Shown: in pieces, positions 17,837 through 27,165 of the stretch
Position numbering within the stretch: the stretch's first letter is position 1
Layout: the number at the start of each line of letters is the position of its first letter
Assembly (NCBI GenBank): GCA_041687395.1
Contig: JAWLCA010000004.1
Coordinates: 148,283-212,282, forward strand
Source: JAWLCA01 sp041687395
GTDB lineage: Bacteria; Pseudomonadota; Alphaproteobacteria; Rhodobacterales; Rhodobacteraceae
Reading direction: 5' to 3'
Length of the DNA: 64,000 nucleotides
Made by a program: the position numbers and the translations under genes
Notes under the pieces: model-generated
Database searches by the model: none
What the model was told of the DNA's origin: nothing
What the model saw: the letters and a program-made list of their open reading frames with translations, nothing else

Positions 17837-19704
17837 GCTGACTTCTTCGTTCCGGCCGCTCTGATCGCACCGAGCAGCACGGTGAGCGCGGCAGGCGTCA
17901 TCCCCTCGATGCGCGCTGCCTGAGCTATGCTATGCGGCCTCGTCTGTACCACCTTCTGCCGCAATTCTGCGGAAAGGCCTGAGATTGTACTGTAGTCGAT
18001 GTTACCCGGAATGATCAGTCCCTCGTCACGCTTGAGAGCTTCAATGTCCGTTATTTGACGCTGCAGATATTCTGCATAAAGCGCCTCACGGGCCAATTGT
18101 GCCAAGGCCGAGGCGCTTAGAGTGCGGAGTTGCGGCGAAATCCTCAACAACTTGTCTGTCGATACATCCGTCGACGCCAGCAACTTGTACGCACTCCTCC
18201 GGACTCCGTCTTGACTTACCATCACGCCGACATTGTCCAACTCAGTGGGGGTGAAGCTGATCGCCTGCAACAGAGTCCGTGCCGTATCAAGCTCTGCGGC
18301 TTTCGCCTCAAAGGCCCTCTGACGCTCAACTGATACACATCCAAGATCAATTCCGAGTGGCGTCAACCGAGAATCAGCGTTGTCCGCACGAAGCGTCAGC
18401 CGATACTCGGCGCGCGACGTGAACATTCGATAGGGTTCCGTCACACCGCGCGTCGTCAGATCATCCACCATCACACCGATGTATGACTCCCGGCGGCTCA
18501 GAACGACTGGATCACCACCTGACGCCGACCTGGCCGCGTTCAAACCAGCCAGCAAACCCTGAGCGGCTGCCTCTTCATAACCGGTCGTCCCGTTGATCTG
18601 GCCTGCAAGGAACAGGCCCCTCACCTCCTGTACCTCCATGCTGGGGCCAAGGCTGCGTGGGTCAACGTAGTCATACTCGATGGCATATCCCGGCTGCGTT
18701 ATTTCTACCCGCTCCAAGCCCTTTATGGACCGCAGATATTCAACCTGCACGTCCAGCGGCAAGGAGGTCGAGAGACCATTCGGATAAACCGTGGCATCAT
18801 CGAGGCCCTCAGGCTCCAGAAACACCTGGTGAGAGATCTTCTCCGCAAAGCGGACGATCTTGTCCTCGATCGACGGGCAATATCGCGGTCCATTCCCCTG
18901 AATAGCGCCCCCGTACATCGCCGAGCGATCAAGGTTCGACCGGACGATCTCGTGGGTGTTCTCATTCGTGTGCGTCACACCGCAGTTTATCTGCCGCACG
19001 AAGGGAAGCGTGTTCAGGAACGACATCATGCAAGGATCATCATCCCCAGGCTGCAACTCGAGTACGTCCCAATTGATCGTACGGCCGTCGAGTCTTGGGG
19101 GCGTGCCCGTTTTGAGGCGACCGGTCGCCAGCCCGAATTCCTCGATTCGCTCTGCAAGCCTGACAGATGGTGCCTCGCCCATCCGGCCAGCGGGGCGCCG
19201 TTCATGTCCGATGTGAATCTCGCCGCGCAAGAAAGTGCCAGTTGTCAACACGACGGCACCGGCCGTAAGCGAAACGTCACCACTCAACGTCAGCCCAGTC
19301 ACACGGCCACCGTCAATTACCAGATCGGTGGCTTCTGCTTCGACAACTTCCAGGTTTGGTTGCGCAGCGATTGCTTGTTGAACTGCCTGCCGATAAAGGC
19401 GCCGGTCAGCCTGGGTCCTCGGACCCTGCACGGCGGGACCCTTGCTCCGATTGAGGAGGCGGAACTGAATACCAGCCCGGTCAGCCGCGCGTCCCATCAG
19501 GCCATCCAGCGCATCGATCTCCCGAACCAGGTGCCCCTTTCCCAGTCCTCCGATTGCGGGATTGCACGACATCACCCCGATCGACGCCGCTTTCAGGGTC
19601 ACCAGAGCGGTGCGCGCACCCACTCGTGCGGCCGCATGCGCGGCTTCGCATCCCGCGTGACCGCCCCCCACGACGACAACATCATAGTGTTTCACGTGAA
19701 ACAC
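17833..19704 (-). CDS. mnmG: tRNA uridine 5-carboxymethylaminomethyl modification enzyme MnmG (GidA)
   Basis: MnmG with MnmE modifies the wobble uridine of several tRNAs using FAD and methylene-tetrahydrofolate. The 623-residue product has the FAD motif VVVGGGHAGCEAA, the SCNPAIGG cysteine motif and PGYAIEYDYVDPRSL. Its first residues MFHVKH are encoded by a perfect parS site. It lies 3 bp after mnmE and overlaps rsmG by four bases. Confidence 0.97.
   Translation of the reverse strand: MFHVKHYDVVVVGGGHAGCEAAHAAARVGARTALVTLKAASIGVMSCNPAIGGLGKGHLVREIDALDGLMGRAADRAGIQFRLLNRSKGPAVQGPRTQADRRLYRQAVQQAIAAQPNLEVVEAEATDLVIDGGRVTGLTLSGDVSLTAGAVVLTTGTFLRGEIHIGHERRPAGRMGEAPSVRLAERIEEFGLATGRLKTGTPPRLDGRTINWDVLELQPGDDDPCMMSFLNTLPFVRQINCGVTHTNENTHEIVRSNLDRSAMYGGAIQGNGPRYCPSIEDKIVRFAEKISHQVFLEPEGLDDATVYPNGLSTSLPLDVQVEYLRSIKGLERVEITQPGYAIEYDYVDPRSLGPSMEVQEVRGLFLAGQINGTTGYEEAAAQGLLAGLNAARSASGGDPVVLSRRESYIGVMVDDLTTRGVTEPYRMFTSRAEYRLTLRADNADSRLTPLGIDLGCVSVERQRAFEAKAAELDTARTLLQAISFTPTELDNVGVMVSQDGVRRSAYKLLASTDVSTDKLLRISPQLRTLSASALAQLAREALYAEYLQRQITDIEALKRDEGLIIPGNIDYSTISGLSAELRQKVVQTRPHSIAQAARIEGMTPAALTVLLGAIRAAGTKKSA
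19688..19703. promoter_or_regulatory. parS site at the mnmG start codon
   Basis: TGTTTCACGTGAAACA, an exact parS palindrome, occupies the bases right after the first base of the mnmG ATG and encodes FHVKH. It is 1.9 kb from the rsmG parS. Confidence 0.95.
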
Positions 19705-19707
19705 TCC

Positions 19708-20997
19708 CTACTTTCCAATGCAAAAACTGCTGAAGATCTCATCCAGCAAATGCTCCACGTCGATCCGGCCCACCAGAGAATCCAAAGCACGCAGTGCTGT
19801 CCTGAGATCTTCTGCGGCCAGTTCAAACGCTCCCCCATCTTCTATCCCGTTCACAGCCGATTCTAGAACCCCGATTGCACGCAAGACCGCAACACGATGA
19901 CGTTCCCTCGTCAGCGTTCCTGCACCACCAACCAGTGGTCGCAGCCGCCCCTCAATCTCGGCCGTGAGCTCATCAAGCCCCGCACCCGTCAAACCGGAAA
20001 CCCTCAAACCAGTGCCAGGGTTAAGGTCAGATTTTCCGCGGACAAAGATATCTCCAGATTTGGCGGTCACCGGAAGATCATCATGCTCGTTCGACAGAAG
20101 GAACACCCTCAAATCGGCGGCATCTGCCCTCGCAACCGCGCGCTCGATACCAATCTGCTCCACGGCATCGTCCGTCTGTCGCAAGCCTGCTGTATCGAGG
20201 ATCGTCACCGGCAGGCCGGCCAAGCTCATCCGGACCTCGATCACGTCCCGTGTAGTTCCTGCGAATTCAGAGGTGATGGCGGCGTCACGACCAGCCAACG
20301 CGTTCAAAAGCGTCGACTTACCCACATTGGGGCGGCCGACGATCGCCACCTCGAACCCTTCCCGAATCCGCTCTGCGACTTGCGCTCCCGCTGCTTCCCG
20401 CCGAAGGTCCGAGAGGACAGAATTCACCAACGACAGCACTTCCGGTGCAACATTGACGGGAACATCCTCATCCGCAAAATCGATAGTCGCTTCCAGCAAC
20501 GCGGCTGCGCGGATCAACTGGCTTCGCCATTCCTCGGCCCGCCGCCCAACCGCGCCAGACAGAACGCGCTGCGCCTGCCGGCGCTGCGCCTCCGTCTCAG
20601 CATCGATGAGATCCGCCAGGCCCTCGACCTGTGCGAGATCGAGGCAACCATTCATCAAGGCGCGACGCGTGAACTCTCCTGGTTCCGCCAGTCGAAGGCC
20701 CCGCTGATCCGAAAGGACCTCCAGCATGGCGGACACGGTCGCAATACCACCATGCAGATGAAATTCGACAACCTCTTCACCGGTAAAGCTTGCTCCCTTC
20801 TGGAAGCACACCACCAACGCTTCATCGAGCACCTGACCGCTGCTGTCGCGAATTCGCCGCAGCGCGACGAGTCGGGGTTCTGGCAGCGACCCAGCCAATC
20901 GCTCCGCGACAGCCCAAGCCTCTGGTCCGGATGCACGAACGACGGCAACGCCGGCGCGGCCTCGCGCAGTTGCCAGGGCGAAGATCGTATCAGACAC
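19708..20997 (-). CDS. mnmE: tRNA modification GTPase MnmE (TrmE)
   Basis: MnmE is the GTPase partner of MnmG in wobble-uridine modification. The 429-residue product has the N-terminal folate-binding domain, the G1 motif GRPNVGKST near residue 226, DTAGLR, and the C-terminal FCIGK with the conserved cysteine. It sits between rho and mnmG, 27 bp after the rho stop. Confidence 0.97.
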   Translation of the reverse strand: MSDTIFALATARGRAGVAVVRASGPEAWAVAERLAGSLPEPRLVALRRIRDSSGQVLDEALVVCFQKGASFTGEEVVEFHLHGGIATVSAMLEVLSDQRGLRLAEPGEFTRRALMNGCLDLAQVEGLADLIDAETEAQRRQAQRVLSGAVGRRAEEWRSQLIRAAALLEATIDFADEDVPVNVAPEVLSLVNSVLSDLRREAAGAQVAERIREGFEVAIVGRPNVGKSTLLNALAGRDAAITSEFAGTTRDVIEVRMSLAGLPVTILDTAGLRQTDDAVEQIGIERAVARADAADLRVFLLSNEHDDLPVTAKSGDIFVRGKSDLNPGTGLRVSGLTGAGLDELTAEIEGRLRPLVGGAGTLTRERHRVAVLRAIGVLESAVNGIEDGGAFELAAEDLRTALRALDSLVGRIDVEHLLDEIFSSFCIGK

Positions 20998-21024
20998 AAT
21001 AACTCCCTGTTATCTATAGATAAC

Positions 21025-22296
21025 TCAGGTGTTCATTGAGTCGAAGAAGTCGCTGTTCGTCTTGGTCTGCTTCAACTTCGAGATGAGGAACTCGATGGCA
21101 TCCGTCGTTCCCATCGGGTTCAGGATCCGACGCAGAACAAAGGTTTTCTGCAGATCGCCCTTGTCGACGAGCAGTTCTTCCTTCCGCGTGCCCGACTTCA
21201 GGATATCCATGGCGGGGAAAACGCGCTTGTCCGCAACCTTCCGATCCAGAACAATCTCGCTGTTGCCCGTGCCCTTGAACTCTTCGAAGATCACTTCGTC
21301 CATCCGGCTTCCGGTGTCGATCAATGCGGTCGCGATGATCGTCAGGCTACCGCCCTCCTCGATGTTCCGCGCCGCACCGAAGAAACGCTTCGGTCGCTGC
21401 AACGCGTTGGCATCGACGCCGCCCGTCAGCACCTTGCCGGAACTGGGAACGACAGTGTTGAACGCACGGCCCAAGCGGGTGATCGAATCCAGAAGTATCA
21501 CGACATCACGCTTGTGCTCCACCAGACGCTTCGCCTTTTCGATCACCATTTCGGCGACGGCCACGTGTCGCGTTGCCGGTTCGTCGAAAGTGGAAGAGAC
21601 GACCTCGCCTTTTACCGATCGCTGCATGTCGGTCACTTCCTCGGGACGCTCGTCGATCAACAGAACGATCAGATAACATTCCGGATGGTTCTCTGCGATC
21701 GACTGGGCAATATTCTGAAGCAGAACTGTCTTACCGGTCCGAGGGGGTGCGACGATCAGGGCGCGCTGTCCCTTGCCGAGCGGGGCAACGATATCGATGA
21801 TCCGGCCAGATCGATCCTTCACCGTGGGGTCCGGCTGTTCCATCCGAAGACGTTCGTCGGGATAAAGCGGCGTAAGGTTGTCGAAATGCACCTTGTGGCG
21901 TGCTTTCTCGGGTTCATCGAAGTTGATCCGCGTGACGTTCGTCATGCAGAAGTAACGCTCGTTCTCCCGCGGTGCCTGGATCACTCCCTCCACCGTGTCG
22001 CCAGTGCGCAGACTGAACTGCCGGATCATGTCAGGCGAGACATAGATGTCATCCGGTCCAGGAAGGTAGTTGGCTTCTTTCGACCGCAAAAAGCCGAAGC
22101 CGTCCTGAAGCACCTCCAGAACGCCGTCCCCGCCAACCTCCCAGCCCTCCTCGGCCCGCTCCTTCAGGATCGAGAACATCATCTCGCCCTTACGCATGGA
22201 CGAGGCATTCTCGATATCCAAATCTTCAGCCATGGCCAGAAGATCGGCCGGCGATTTCGCCTTGAGTTCGGAAAGATTCAAATGATGCTCGGTCAT
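21025..22296 (-). CDS. rho: Transcription termination factor Rho
   Basis: Rho is the hexameric RNA helicase for factor-dependent termination. The 423-residue product from ATG 22296 begins MTEHHLNLSELK, followed by the cold-shock-like RNA-binding domain (DGFGFLRSKEANYLPGPDD), the P-loop APPRTGKT and the LLDSITRLGRA segment. An open frame extends 36 codons upstream but has no family similarity, so I took 22296. hemJ lies 122 bp upstream on the same strand. Confidence 0.97.
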   Translation of the reverse strand: MTEHHLNLSELKAKSPADLLAMAEDLDIENASSMRKGEMMFSILKERAEEGWEVGGDGVLEVLQDGFGFLRSKEANYLPGPDDIYVSPDMIRQFSLRTGDTVEGVIQAPRENERYFCMTNVTRINFDEPEKARHKVHFDNLTPLYPDERLRMEQPDPTVKDRSGRIIDIVAPLGKGQRALIVAPPRTGKTVLLQNIAQSIAENHPECYLIVLLIDERPEEVTDMQRSVKGEVVSSTFDEPATRHVAVAEMVIEKAKRLVEHKRDVVILLDSITRLGRAFNTVVPSSGKVLTGGVDANALQRPKRFFGAARNIEEGGSLTIIATALIDTGSRMDEVIFEEFKGTGNSEIVLDRKVADKRVFPAMDILKSGTRKEELLVDKGDLQKTFVLRRILNPMGTTDAIEFLISKLKQTKTNSDFFDSMNT

Positions 22297-22418
22297 GGGA
22301 TCGCAATATGATGGCAGCCCCGGCGGGGCATGCTGTGTCGGTTCGGGGGAGTTCAAGGGCCGGACGGCCAAAGGTCGGATACACCGGGACCGTGATCGAG
22401 TCAATCAGCCTGTCTGGC

Positions 22419-22871
22419 TCAGTACTTCACGACAACGGAAATCACGATCGCCACCATCAGCACGGTCGGCACTTCGTTCATCATCCGGAAGCGTCGTCCA
22501 GACAGCCTGTTCCGACCCTGCAGGAAATCCCGGCGACGCCCCGCAAGCCACATGTGAAACCACGTCATCCCGGCGACTCCAGCCACCTTTACCCAAGGCC
22601 AAGCCATCGACCAATCCACGATCCCGGGCGTCACAACCAGAAGTAGCCCAAGCACCCAAGTGGTGATCATGGCAGGGTTCATGATGACGCGCAGGAGTTT
22701 CAACTCCATGGTCTGGAAAAGTCGGTCGCGGTCCGACCCTGTCTGCGCCTGTTCGGCGTGATAGACGAACAATCTCGGCAGATAGAACAACCCCGCCATC
22801 CACGCGATGACGGCCATTATGTGAACCGCCTTCACCCATGGGTAAAGCGCGATAAACCAGTCTGTCATCAT
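22419..22871 (-). CDS. hemJ: Protoporphyrinogen IX oxidase HemJ
   Basis: HemJ oxidises protoporphyrinogen IX to protoporphyrin IX, the branch-point precursor of haem and bacteriochlorophyll. The 150-residue membrane protein has four hydrophobic segments, a conserved histidine at residue 17 in KAVHIMAVIAWMAGLFYLP and the family WFHMWLAG segment. A second ATG one codon later is equally possible. It is the first gene left of the origin gap, reading away from it; hemH for the next haem step is 16 kb to the right. Confidence 0.92.
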   Translation of the reverse strand: MMTDWFIALYPWVKAVHIMAVIAWMAGLFYLPRLFVYHAEQAQTGSDRDRLFQTMELKLLRVIMNPAMITTWVLGLLLVVTPGIVDWSMAWPWVKVAGVAGMTWFHMWLAGRRRDFLQGRNRLSGRRFRMMNEVPTVLMVAIVISVVVKY

Positions 22872-22947
22872 GCACCCGACCCGTTGTTCCCTAGCCTGCC
22901 TTCTAAATTAAATAATAGGTGAAAGGAAAGATGATGTAGTTGTAGAG

Positions 22948-22995
22948 GCAGTGGATTTCCGGATTGCCGGAGTTATCCGGAAATCAATCCACTGC
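22948..22995. repeat. Large imperfect palindrome in the origin gap
   Basis: GCAGTGGAT (22948-22956) plus TTCCGGAT (22957-22964) pair with ATCCGGAA (22975-22982) and ATCCACTGC (22987-22995). The stem has 17 bp, a 10-base loop and a 4-base bulge (22983-22986). No T tract follows. Confidence 0.8.
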
Positions 22996-23270
22996 TTCCA
23001 AGGGTGTGGATGGATGTATGGATAAGCTGAAAAAGTGCCACGCAGGAACATTTATCCCATTATATTCAATAACCTATATCGGACCCTAGCCGACGCCTAT
23101 CTGTGGAGAAGTGTTGCTCTCACTCAACTTCTTTCGATGTCCCACAGGTCCGTTGGTTACCGATCCACAACGGGATAACTTCCCTGATCACTTGACAGGG
23201 GAAGGGCACGGGCCGCATTGATCTCCTCCGACCCCCGGCTTGAGTTGACACACCCTGGATTGTTCCCCGC

Positions 23271-23279
23271 TTATCCACA
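23271..23279 (+). promoter_or_regulatory. Consensus DnaA box
   Basis: TTATCCACA matches the DnaA box consensus at all nine positions. It lies 13 bp before the maf start and could serve both the origin and control of maf. Confidence 0.8.
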
Positions 23280-23292
23280 GGCTTCCCCAACC

Positions 23293-23892
23293 ATGGATCG
23301 TCCCCTCCTGCTCGCGTCCGGTTCCGAGGTACGCCTCAGATTGCTGCAAAACGCAGGCCTTGCAGTGACCGCGCGACCGGCCCGCGTGGACGAAGCAGCA
23401 ATCAGGGCCGCCTTGCAGGCCGAGGGTGCCAGCCCGCGCAACGTTGCAGACACCTTGGCAGAGATGAAGGCGCGGAAGATCGCAGAGCGAGAGCGGGGCG
23501 CGCTTGTGTTGGGCTGCGATCAGATCCTCGATCTGGAGGGCCAGCTTCTTTCGAAGCCAGAGAGTCCAGCCATGGCGCGAACACAGCTGGCACAGCTTTC
23601 GGGCAAGACGCATCGCTTGCTCTCCGCCGCGGTTCTCTACGATGTGGCCCGTCCCGTCTGGCGTCATGTCGGCGTCGCGCGGTTGAGCATGCGCCACCTT
23701 TCCGACGCCTGGATCGCCAGCTATGTTGACCGCAACTGGGACAGCATCCGCCATTCCATCGGCGGATACCTGTTGGAGGAGGAGGGCGTGCGTTTGTTCA
23801 GCGCGATCGAAGGTGACTACTTCACGATCCTTGGCCTGCCGTTGATACCGTTGCTGAACGCAATGGTGGCCCGTGGTGACCTGGAAACATGA
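23293..23892 (+). CDS. Maf/YhdE-type nucleotide pyrophosphatase
   Basis: Maf proteins are pyrophosphatases that act on dTTP/UTP or modified nucleotides. The 199-residue product has the family start LLLASGSEVRLRLL, the ALVLGCDQILDLEG segment and the C-terminal GDYFTILGLPL. ATG 23293 is the start that fits the family; earlier in-frame codons would run through the DnaA box. First gene right of the origin; it overlaps aroE by four bases. Confidence 0.92.
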   Translation: MDRPLLLASGSEVRLRLLQNAGLAVTARPARVDEAAIRAALQAEGASPRNVADTLAEMKARKIAERERGALVLGCDQILDLEGQLLSKPESPAMARTQLAQLSGKTHRLLSAAVLYDVARPVWRHVGVARLSMRHLSDAWIASYVDRNWDSIRHSIGGYLLEEEGVRLFSAIEGDYFTILGLPLIPLLNAMVARGDLET

Positions 23893-24731
23893 CATCTCTT
23901 TCTTCGATCCCGCTGGCCGGTGTCGTCGGTCAACCCGTCGCGCACAGCAAGTCACCGCGCCTTCACGCGCATTGGTTGCGCCGTTACGGAATCACCGGGT
24001 ACTACGTCCCGCTCGATGTCGCCCAGGGAGATCTCGAAGAGGTGCTCTTGGCCTTGCCCAAGGCGGGCTTCGTCGGGGTGAATGTGACGATTCCCCATAA
24101 GGAAAGCGTCCTAAAGATCGCCGATGTGATCAGTGACCGCGCGGCGCTGATCGGTGCGGCAAACACGCTGATCTTTCGCAAGGATGGCAAGATTCACGCT
24201 GACAACACCGACGGCTACGGATTTCTCACTAATCTGCATGCAGGTGCGCCGGGTTGGCAACCAGCCGCGGGACCCGCAGCCGTTCTGGGGGCGGGCGGGG
24301 CCTCGCGCGCGGTTATCGTAGCATTGCTTGAGGCAGGCGTTCCCGAAATCCGGCTGGCCAATCGGACACGGGCACGTGCCGAGGCGCTCCACGCCGAGTT
24401 CGGGGGCCGGATTTCCGTCTATGACTGGGTGCAATCGGCGGCGATGCTCGAAGATTGCGTCACTCTTGTGAACACCACGGCGCTTGGCATGCAAGGCAAG
24501 CCCGATCTCAAGCTGTCGCTGGATCGCCTCCCGCCGCAGGCTGTGGTGAATGACCTCGTCTACACGCCCCTGCGCACCGGTTTTCTTCAATCCGCCGAAG
24601 CCCATGGCTGCACGACCGTCGATGGGTTGGGGATGTTGCTGCATCAGGCCGTTCCCGGCTTCGAGCGCTGGTTTGGTCATCGGCCCGAGGTGGATCAGGC
24701 GACACGCGATCTGCTGCTCGACCCGGCATGA
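23889..24731 (+). CDS. aroE: Shikimate dehydrogenase
   Basis: AroE reduces 3-dehydroshikimate to shikimate with NADPH in aromatic amino acid synthesis. The 280-residue product shows the shikimate-binding VAHSKSPRLH, the catalytic lysine region NVTIPHKE, NTDGYGF and the NADP-binding GAGGASRAV. It overlaps maf and coaE by ATGA-type junctions, forming a maf-aroE-coaE-dnaQ operon. Confidence 0.96.
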   Translation: MTSLSSIPLAGVVGQPVAHSKSPRLHAHWLRRYGITGYYVPLDVAQGDLEEVLLALPKAGFVGVNVTIPHKESVLKIADVISDRAALIGAANTLIFRKDGKIHADNTDGYGFLTNLHAGAPGWQPAAGPAAVLGAGGASRAVIVALLEAGVPEIRLANRTRARAEALHAEFGGRISVYDWVQSAAMLEDCVTLVNTTALGMQGKPDLKLSLDRLPPQAVVNDLVYTPLRTGFLQSAEAHGCTTVDGLGMLLHQAVPGFERWFGHRPEVDQATRDLLLDPA

Positions 24732-25339
24732 GCCGTCCGTTCGTCCTCGGCCTGACAGGCTCCATCGGGATGGGGAAGTCGACGACCGCGCGGCTGTTCG
24801 CCGAAGAGGGCGTGCCGGTCTGGGACGCGGATGCCGCCGTGCACCGGCTGTATCAGGGACCGGCGGTCGCCAGGATGGCGGCATTGTTTCCCGCTTCGGT
24901 GGTCGACGGACAGGTGGACCGTGCCGTTCTGCGGGATTGGATCGCAAGGGATGCGACAGCACTGTCGCAGATCGAAGCGGTGATTCACCCGTTGGTTGCG
25001 GCGGATCGTGAGGCTTTCATTGCGCGTGCCGCTCGGGCGCGCGAGCCGCTTGTCGTTCTGGATATCCCGCTGCTGTTTGAAACCGGCGCCGATGCGACCG
25101 TGGATGCAACGCTTGTCGTGACCGCGCCGCCGGATGTGCAACGCGCGCGGGTGCTGGCACGTCCCGGCATGACGGAAGAACGCTTCGAGGCGATGCTTGC
25201 GCGGCAGCTGCCGGATGCCGAAAAGCGCACCCGCGCCACCCATGTGATCGAAACCTTGACGATCGACGGTGCGCGAGATGCAGTACGTTCACTGATTGCC
25301 AAACTCGGAAAGGGACAGGATGCGCGAGATCGTTCTTGA
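24728..25339 (+). CDS. coaE: Dephospho-CoA kinase
   Basis: CoaE carries out the last step of coenzyme A synthesis, phosphorylating the ribose of dephospho-CoA. The 203-residue product has the P-loop GSIGMGKST (residues 11-19), DADAAVHRLY and the family LDIPLLFETG. It overlaps aroE by four bases and dnaQ by 20. Confidence 0.95.
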   Translation: MSRPFVLGLTGSIGMGKSTTARLFAEEGVPVWDADAAVHRLYQGPAVARMAALFPASVVDGQVDRAVLRDWIARDATALSQIEAVIHPLVAADREAFIARAARAREPLVVLDIPLLFETGADATVDATLVVTAPPDVQRARVLARPGMTEERFEAMLARQLPDAEKRTRATHVIETLTIDGARDAVRSLIAKLGKGQDARDRS

Positions 25340-26009
25340 TACCGAGACGACGGGGCTAGACCCATACGACGGCCACAGAATCGTCGAGATCGGGGCGGTG
25401 GAACTTTTCAACCACATGCCCACCGGACGCACCTATCATCAGTATATCAATCCGCAGCGCGCGGTTCCCGCCGAGGCGATAGCCGTTCATGGCCTGACCG
25501 ACGAGTTTCTCCGCGACAAGCCGCTTTTCACTGCGGTTGCCGGCGCCTTCCTCGACTTCGTCGCGGGCGCAAAGCTCGTGATCCACAACGCCACCTTCGA
25601 CATGCGCTTCCTGAACGCCGAACTGGAATGGGCAGGTCTTGCCCGCCTGTCGGATGAGGTCGCGGTTGACACGCTGATGATCGCCAGGCGCCGGTTTCCA
25701 GGCTCCCCTGCCTCGCTCGATGCTCTCTGCCGTCGCTTTGGCGTCGACAACTCGGCCCGCGAGAAACACGGGGCGTTGCTGGACAGCGAAATCCTGGCTG
25801 AGGTCTATCTGGAACTCATCGGCGGGCGGCAGCCCGATTTCGCGCTCTCAGTCACCAGCCGTCAGGGACCATCCGTGCAGACGACCGACTGGCGGCCCAG
25901 GCCCCGCCCGATGCCGCTGCCGCCGCGAATCACCGATGATGAGAAAACGGCCCACGACGGGTTCGTCGCGGGCCTTGGAGAAAACGCGCTCTGGTTGCGG
26001 TATTCCTGA
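25320..26009 (+). CDS. dnaQ: DNA polymerase III epsilon subunit (proofreading exonuclease)
   Basis: DnaQ is the 3'-5' exonuclease of the replicative polymerase. The 229-residue product has ExoI DTETTG (D7, E9), ExoII VIHNATFDMRFLN and ExoIII EKHGALLDSEILAEVY. ATG 25320 follows AAAGGGACAGG; an in-frame start 24 bases earlier is less likely. It ends 5 bp from the convergent secB. Confidence 0.95.
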   Translation: MREIVLDTETTGLDPYDGHRIVEIGAVELFNHMPTGRTYHQYINPQRAVPAEAIAVHGLTDEFLRDKPLFTAVAGAFLDFVAGAKLVIHNATFDMRFLNAELEWAGLARLSDEVAVDTLMIARRRFPGSPASLDALCRRFGVDNSAREKHGALLDSEILAEVYLELIGGRQPDFALSVTSRQGPSVQTTDWRPRPRPMPLPPRITDDEKTAHDGFVAGLGENALWLRYS

Positions 26010-26014
26010 GCCGT

Positions 26015-26554
26015 TCAGGAAACCGGGGTCTGGGGTTTCTGCTGGTCGGCCTGACGGCGGGAGATTTCCTGGCGGTAAAGCGCAAGGAAGTCGACGTTAT
26101 CCAGGTTCAGTGCCGGGAAGCCGCCGTCGCGCGTCACGTCGCTGACGATGCGCCGGATGAATGGGAAAAGCATCCGCGGACATTCGATCAGCAGGAATGG
26201 ATGCATTTGCTCCTGTGGCACGCCCTCGATGTGAAAGATACCGCCGTATTCCAGTTCCAGCAGGAAAAGCGGCTCGTTGTTCGCCTTGTTCCGGGACTGG
26301 ACCTTGAACTTGCAGGTCACCTCGTACTGGTTCGCGGCTTGCCGGGCCTTGGCATCAAGGCTGACCTGCACCTGGATGTCGGGCTGGACTTCGGTCCCCT
26401 GAATGCCCTTCTGGGCGACGATGTTTTCGAACGACATGTCGCGGATGAACTGTCCGAGAACCTTCATCGTCAGTTGCTGGGCCTGCTGCTGCCCGTCCCC
26501 CTGGGCGGCTGCCCCCGCCTCCGGCTTGGCGGCCCCGTTTTCCGATTCACTCAT
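26015..26554 (-). CDS. secB: Protein-export chaperone SecB
   Basis: SecB keeps preproteins unfolded for SecA. The 179-residue product has a low-complexity acidic N-terminus (about 25 residues), the SecB core with YIRDMSFE-like FIRDMSFENI, LLELEYGGIFHIEG and CPRMLFPFIRRIVSDVTRDGG, and a glutamine-rich tail. It is monocistronic and convergent with dnaQ. Confidence 0.96.
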   Translation of the reverse strand: MSESENGAAKPEAGAAAQGDGQQQAQQLTMKVLGQFIRDMSFENIVAQKGIQGTEVQPDIQVQVSLDAKARQAANQYEVTCKFKVQSRNKANNEPLFLLELEYGGIFHIEGVPQEQMHPFLLIECPRMLFPFIRRIVSDVTRDGGFPALNLDNVDFLALYRQEISRRQADQQKPQTPVS

Positions 26555-26639
26555 GATCTGCTCCCTGATCTCTGTCCGAAATTGGGCGTCTTCCTAGCAG
26601 ACCCCCGGATCAGCCTCAATTGCGGCCTTCACGCACCCT

Positions 26640-27077
26640 TCACCGCACAAGATGGGTCACGAAGGCGCGATCTCCCGCATTCCCAAGCTCGTCGGCTGCC
26701 TGTTCGATCGGCATCCAATGCGCGCTGTGCCCCTGCTCGCGCGGGGATCCGTGCCGGCGCACGGGTCGCGCAAGAAAGATGGTGCATAGTTTCTCGGCCC
26801 AGAGATCGTATTCCGGCATGTAGGTGAACCGTCGGAACGCACCCAGCCGCCGGATCGGGGCAATACGCCAGCCGGTTTCCTCGAACACCTCACGATGCAG
26901 CGCGAAGATCGGGGATTCGCCGGGATCGATGCCCCCACCGGGAAGCTGGAACTCTGGCCATGGCTCTGCCTGGTGGGTCAGCAGCAGGCGGTTCTCGTGC
27001 TTCAGCACGGCATAGACCCCCGGCCTGCGGCGATAGTGCCGACCCTGCTCCACAGGTTCCCCGTACCGTCTGATCAT
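26640..27077 (-). CDS. Nudix hydrolase
   Basis: The 145-residue product is a single Nudix domain; the Nudix box spans residues 48-70 with GGIDPGES, REVFEETGW and the metal-binding glutamates. The substrate is not evident. I chose ATG 27077 (MIRRYGEP) because the reading upstream lacks family similarity. It stands alone between secB (same strand) and the divergent hslO. Confidence 0.85.
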   Translation of the reverse strand: MIRRYGEPVEQGRHYRRRPGVYAVLKHENRLLLTHQAEPWPEFQLPGGGIDPGESPIFALHREVFEETGWRIAPIRRLGAFRRFTYMPEYDLWAEKLCTIFLARPVRRHGSPREQGHSAHWMPIEQAADELGNAGDRAFVTHLVR

Positions 27078-27165
27078 CGCGCTCCCCTTGGTCGTGGCGT
27101 TGCCCTGCCTACATAAGCCGGGTATGCCAAGCCGCCCGTCCAAGGGAAAGTCGCAAGGACCCGCC

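Larger units (their letters stand above)
22872..23292. other. Candidate chromosomal replication origin (oriC)
   Basis: This 421-bp gap has no gene. It contains a perfect DnaA box (TTATCCACA, 23271-23279), two boxes with one mismatch on the opposite strand (TATGGATAA 23017-23025, TGTGGAGAA 23102-23110), weaker ones (CGATCCACA 23161-23169), AT-rich stretches at 22901-22918 and 23050-23080, and a 48-bp palindrome. Genes on both sides are transcribed outward, and parAB with parS are close by. Inference from these features; no CtrA TTAA-N7-TTAA site was seen inside. Confidence 0.75.
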
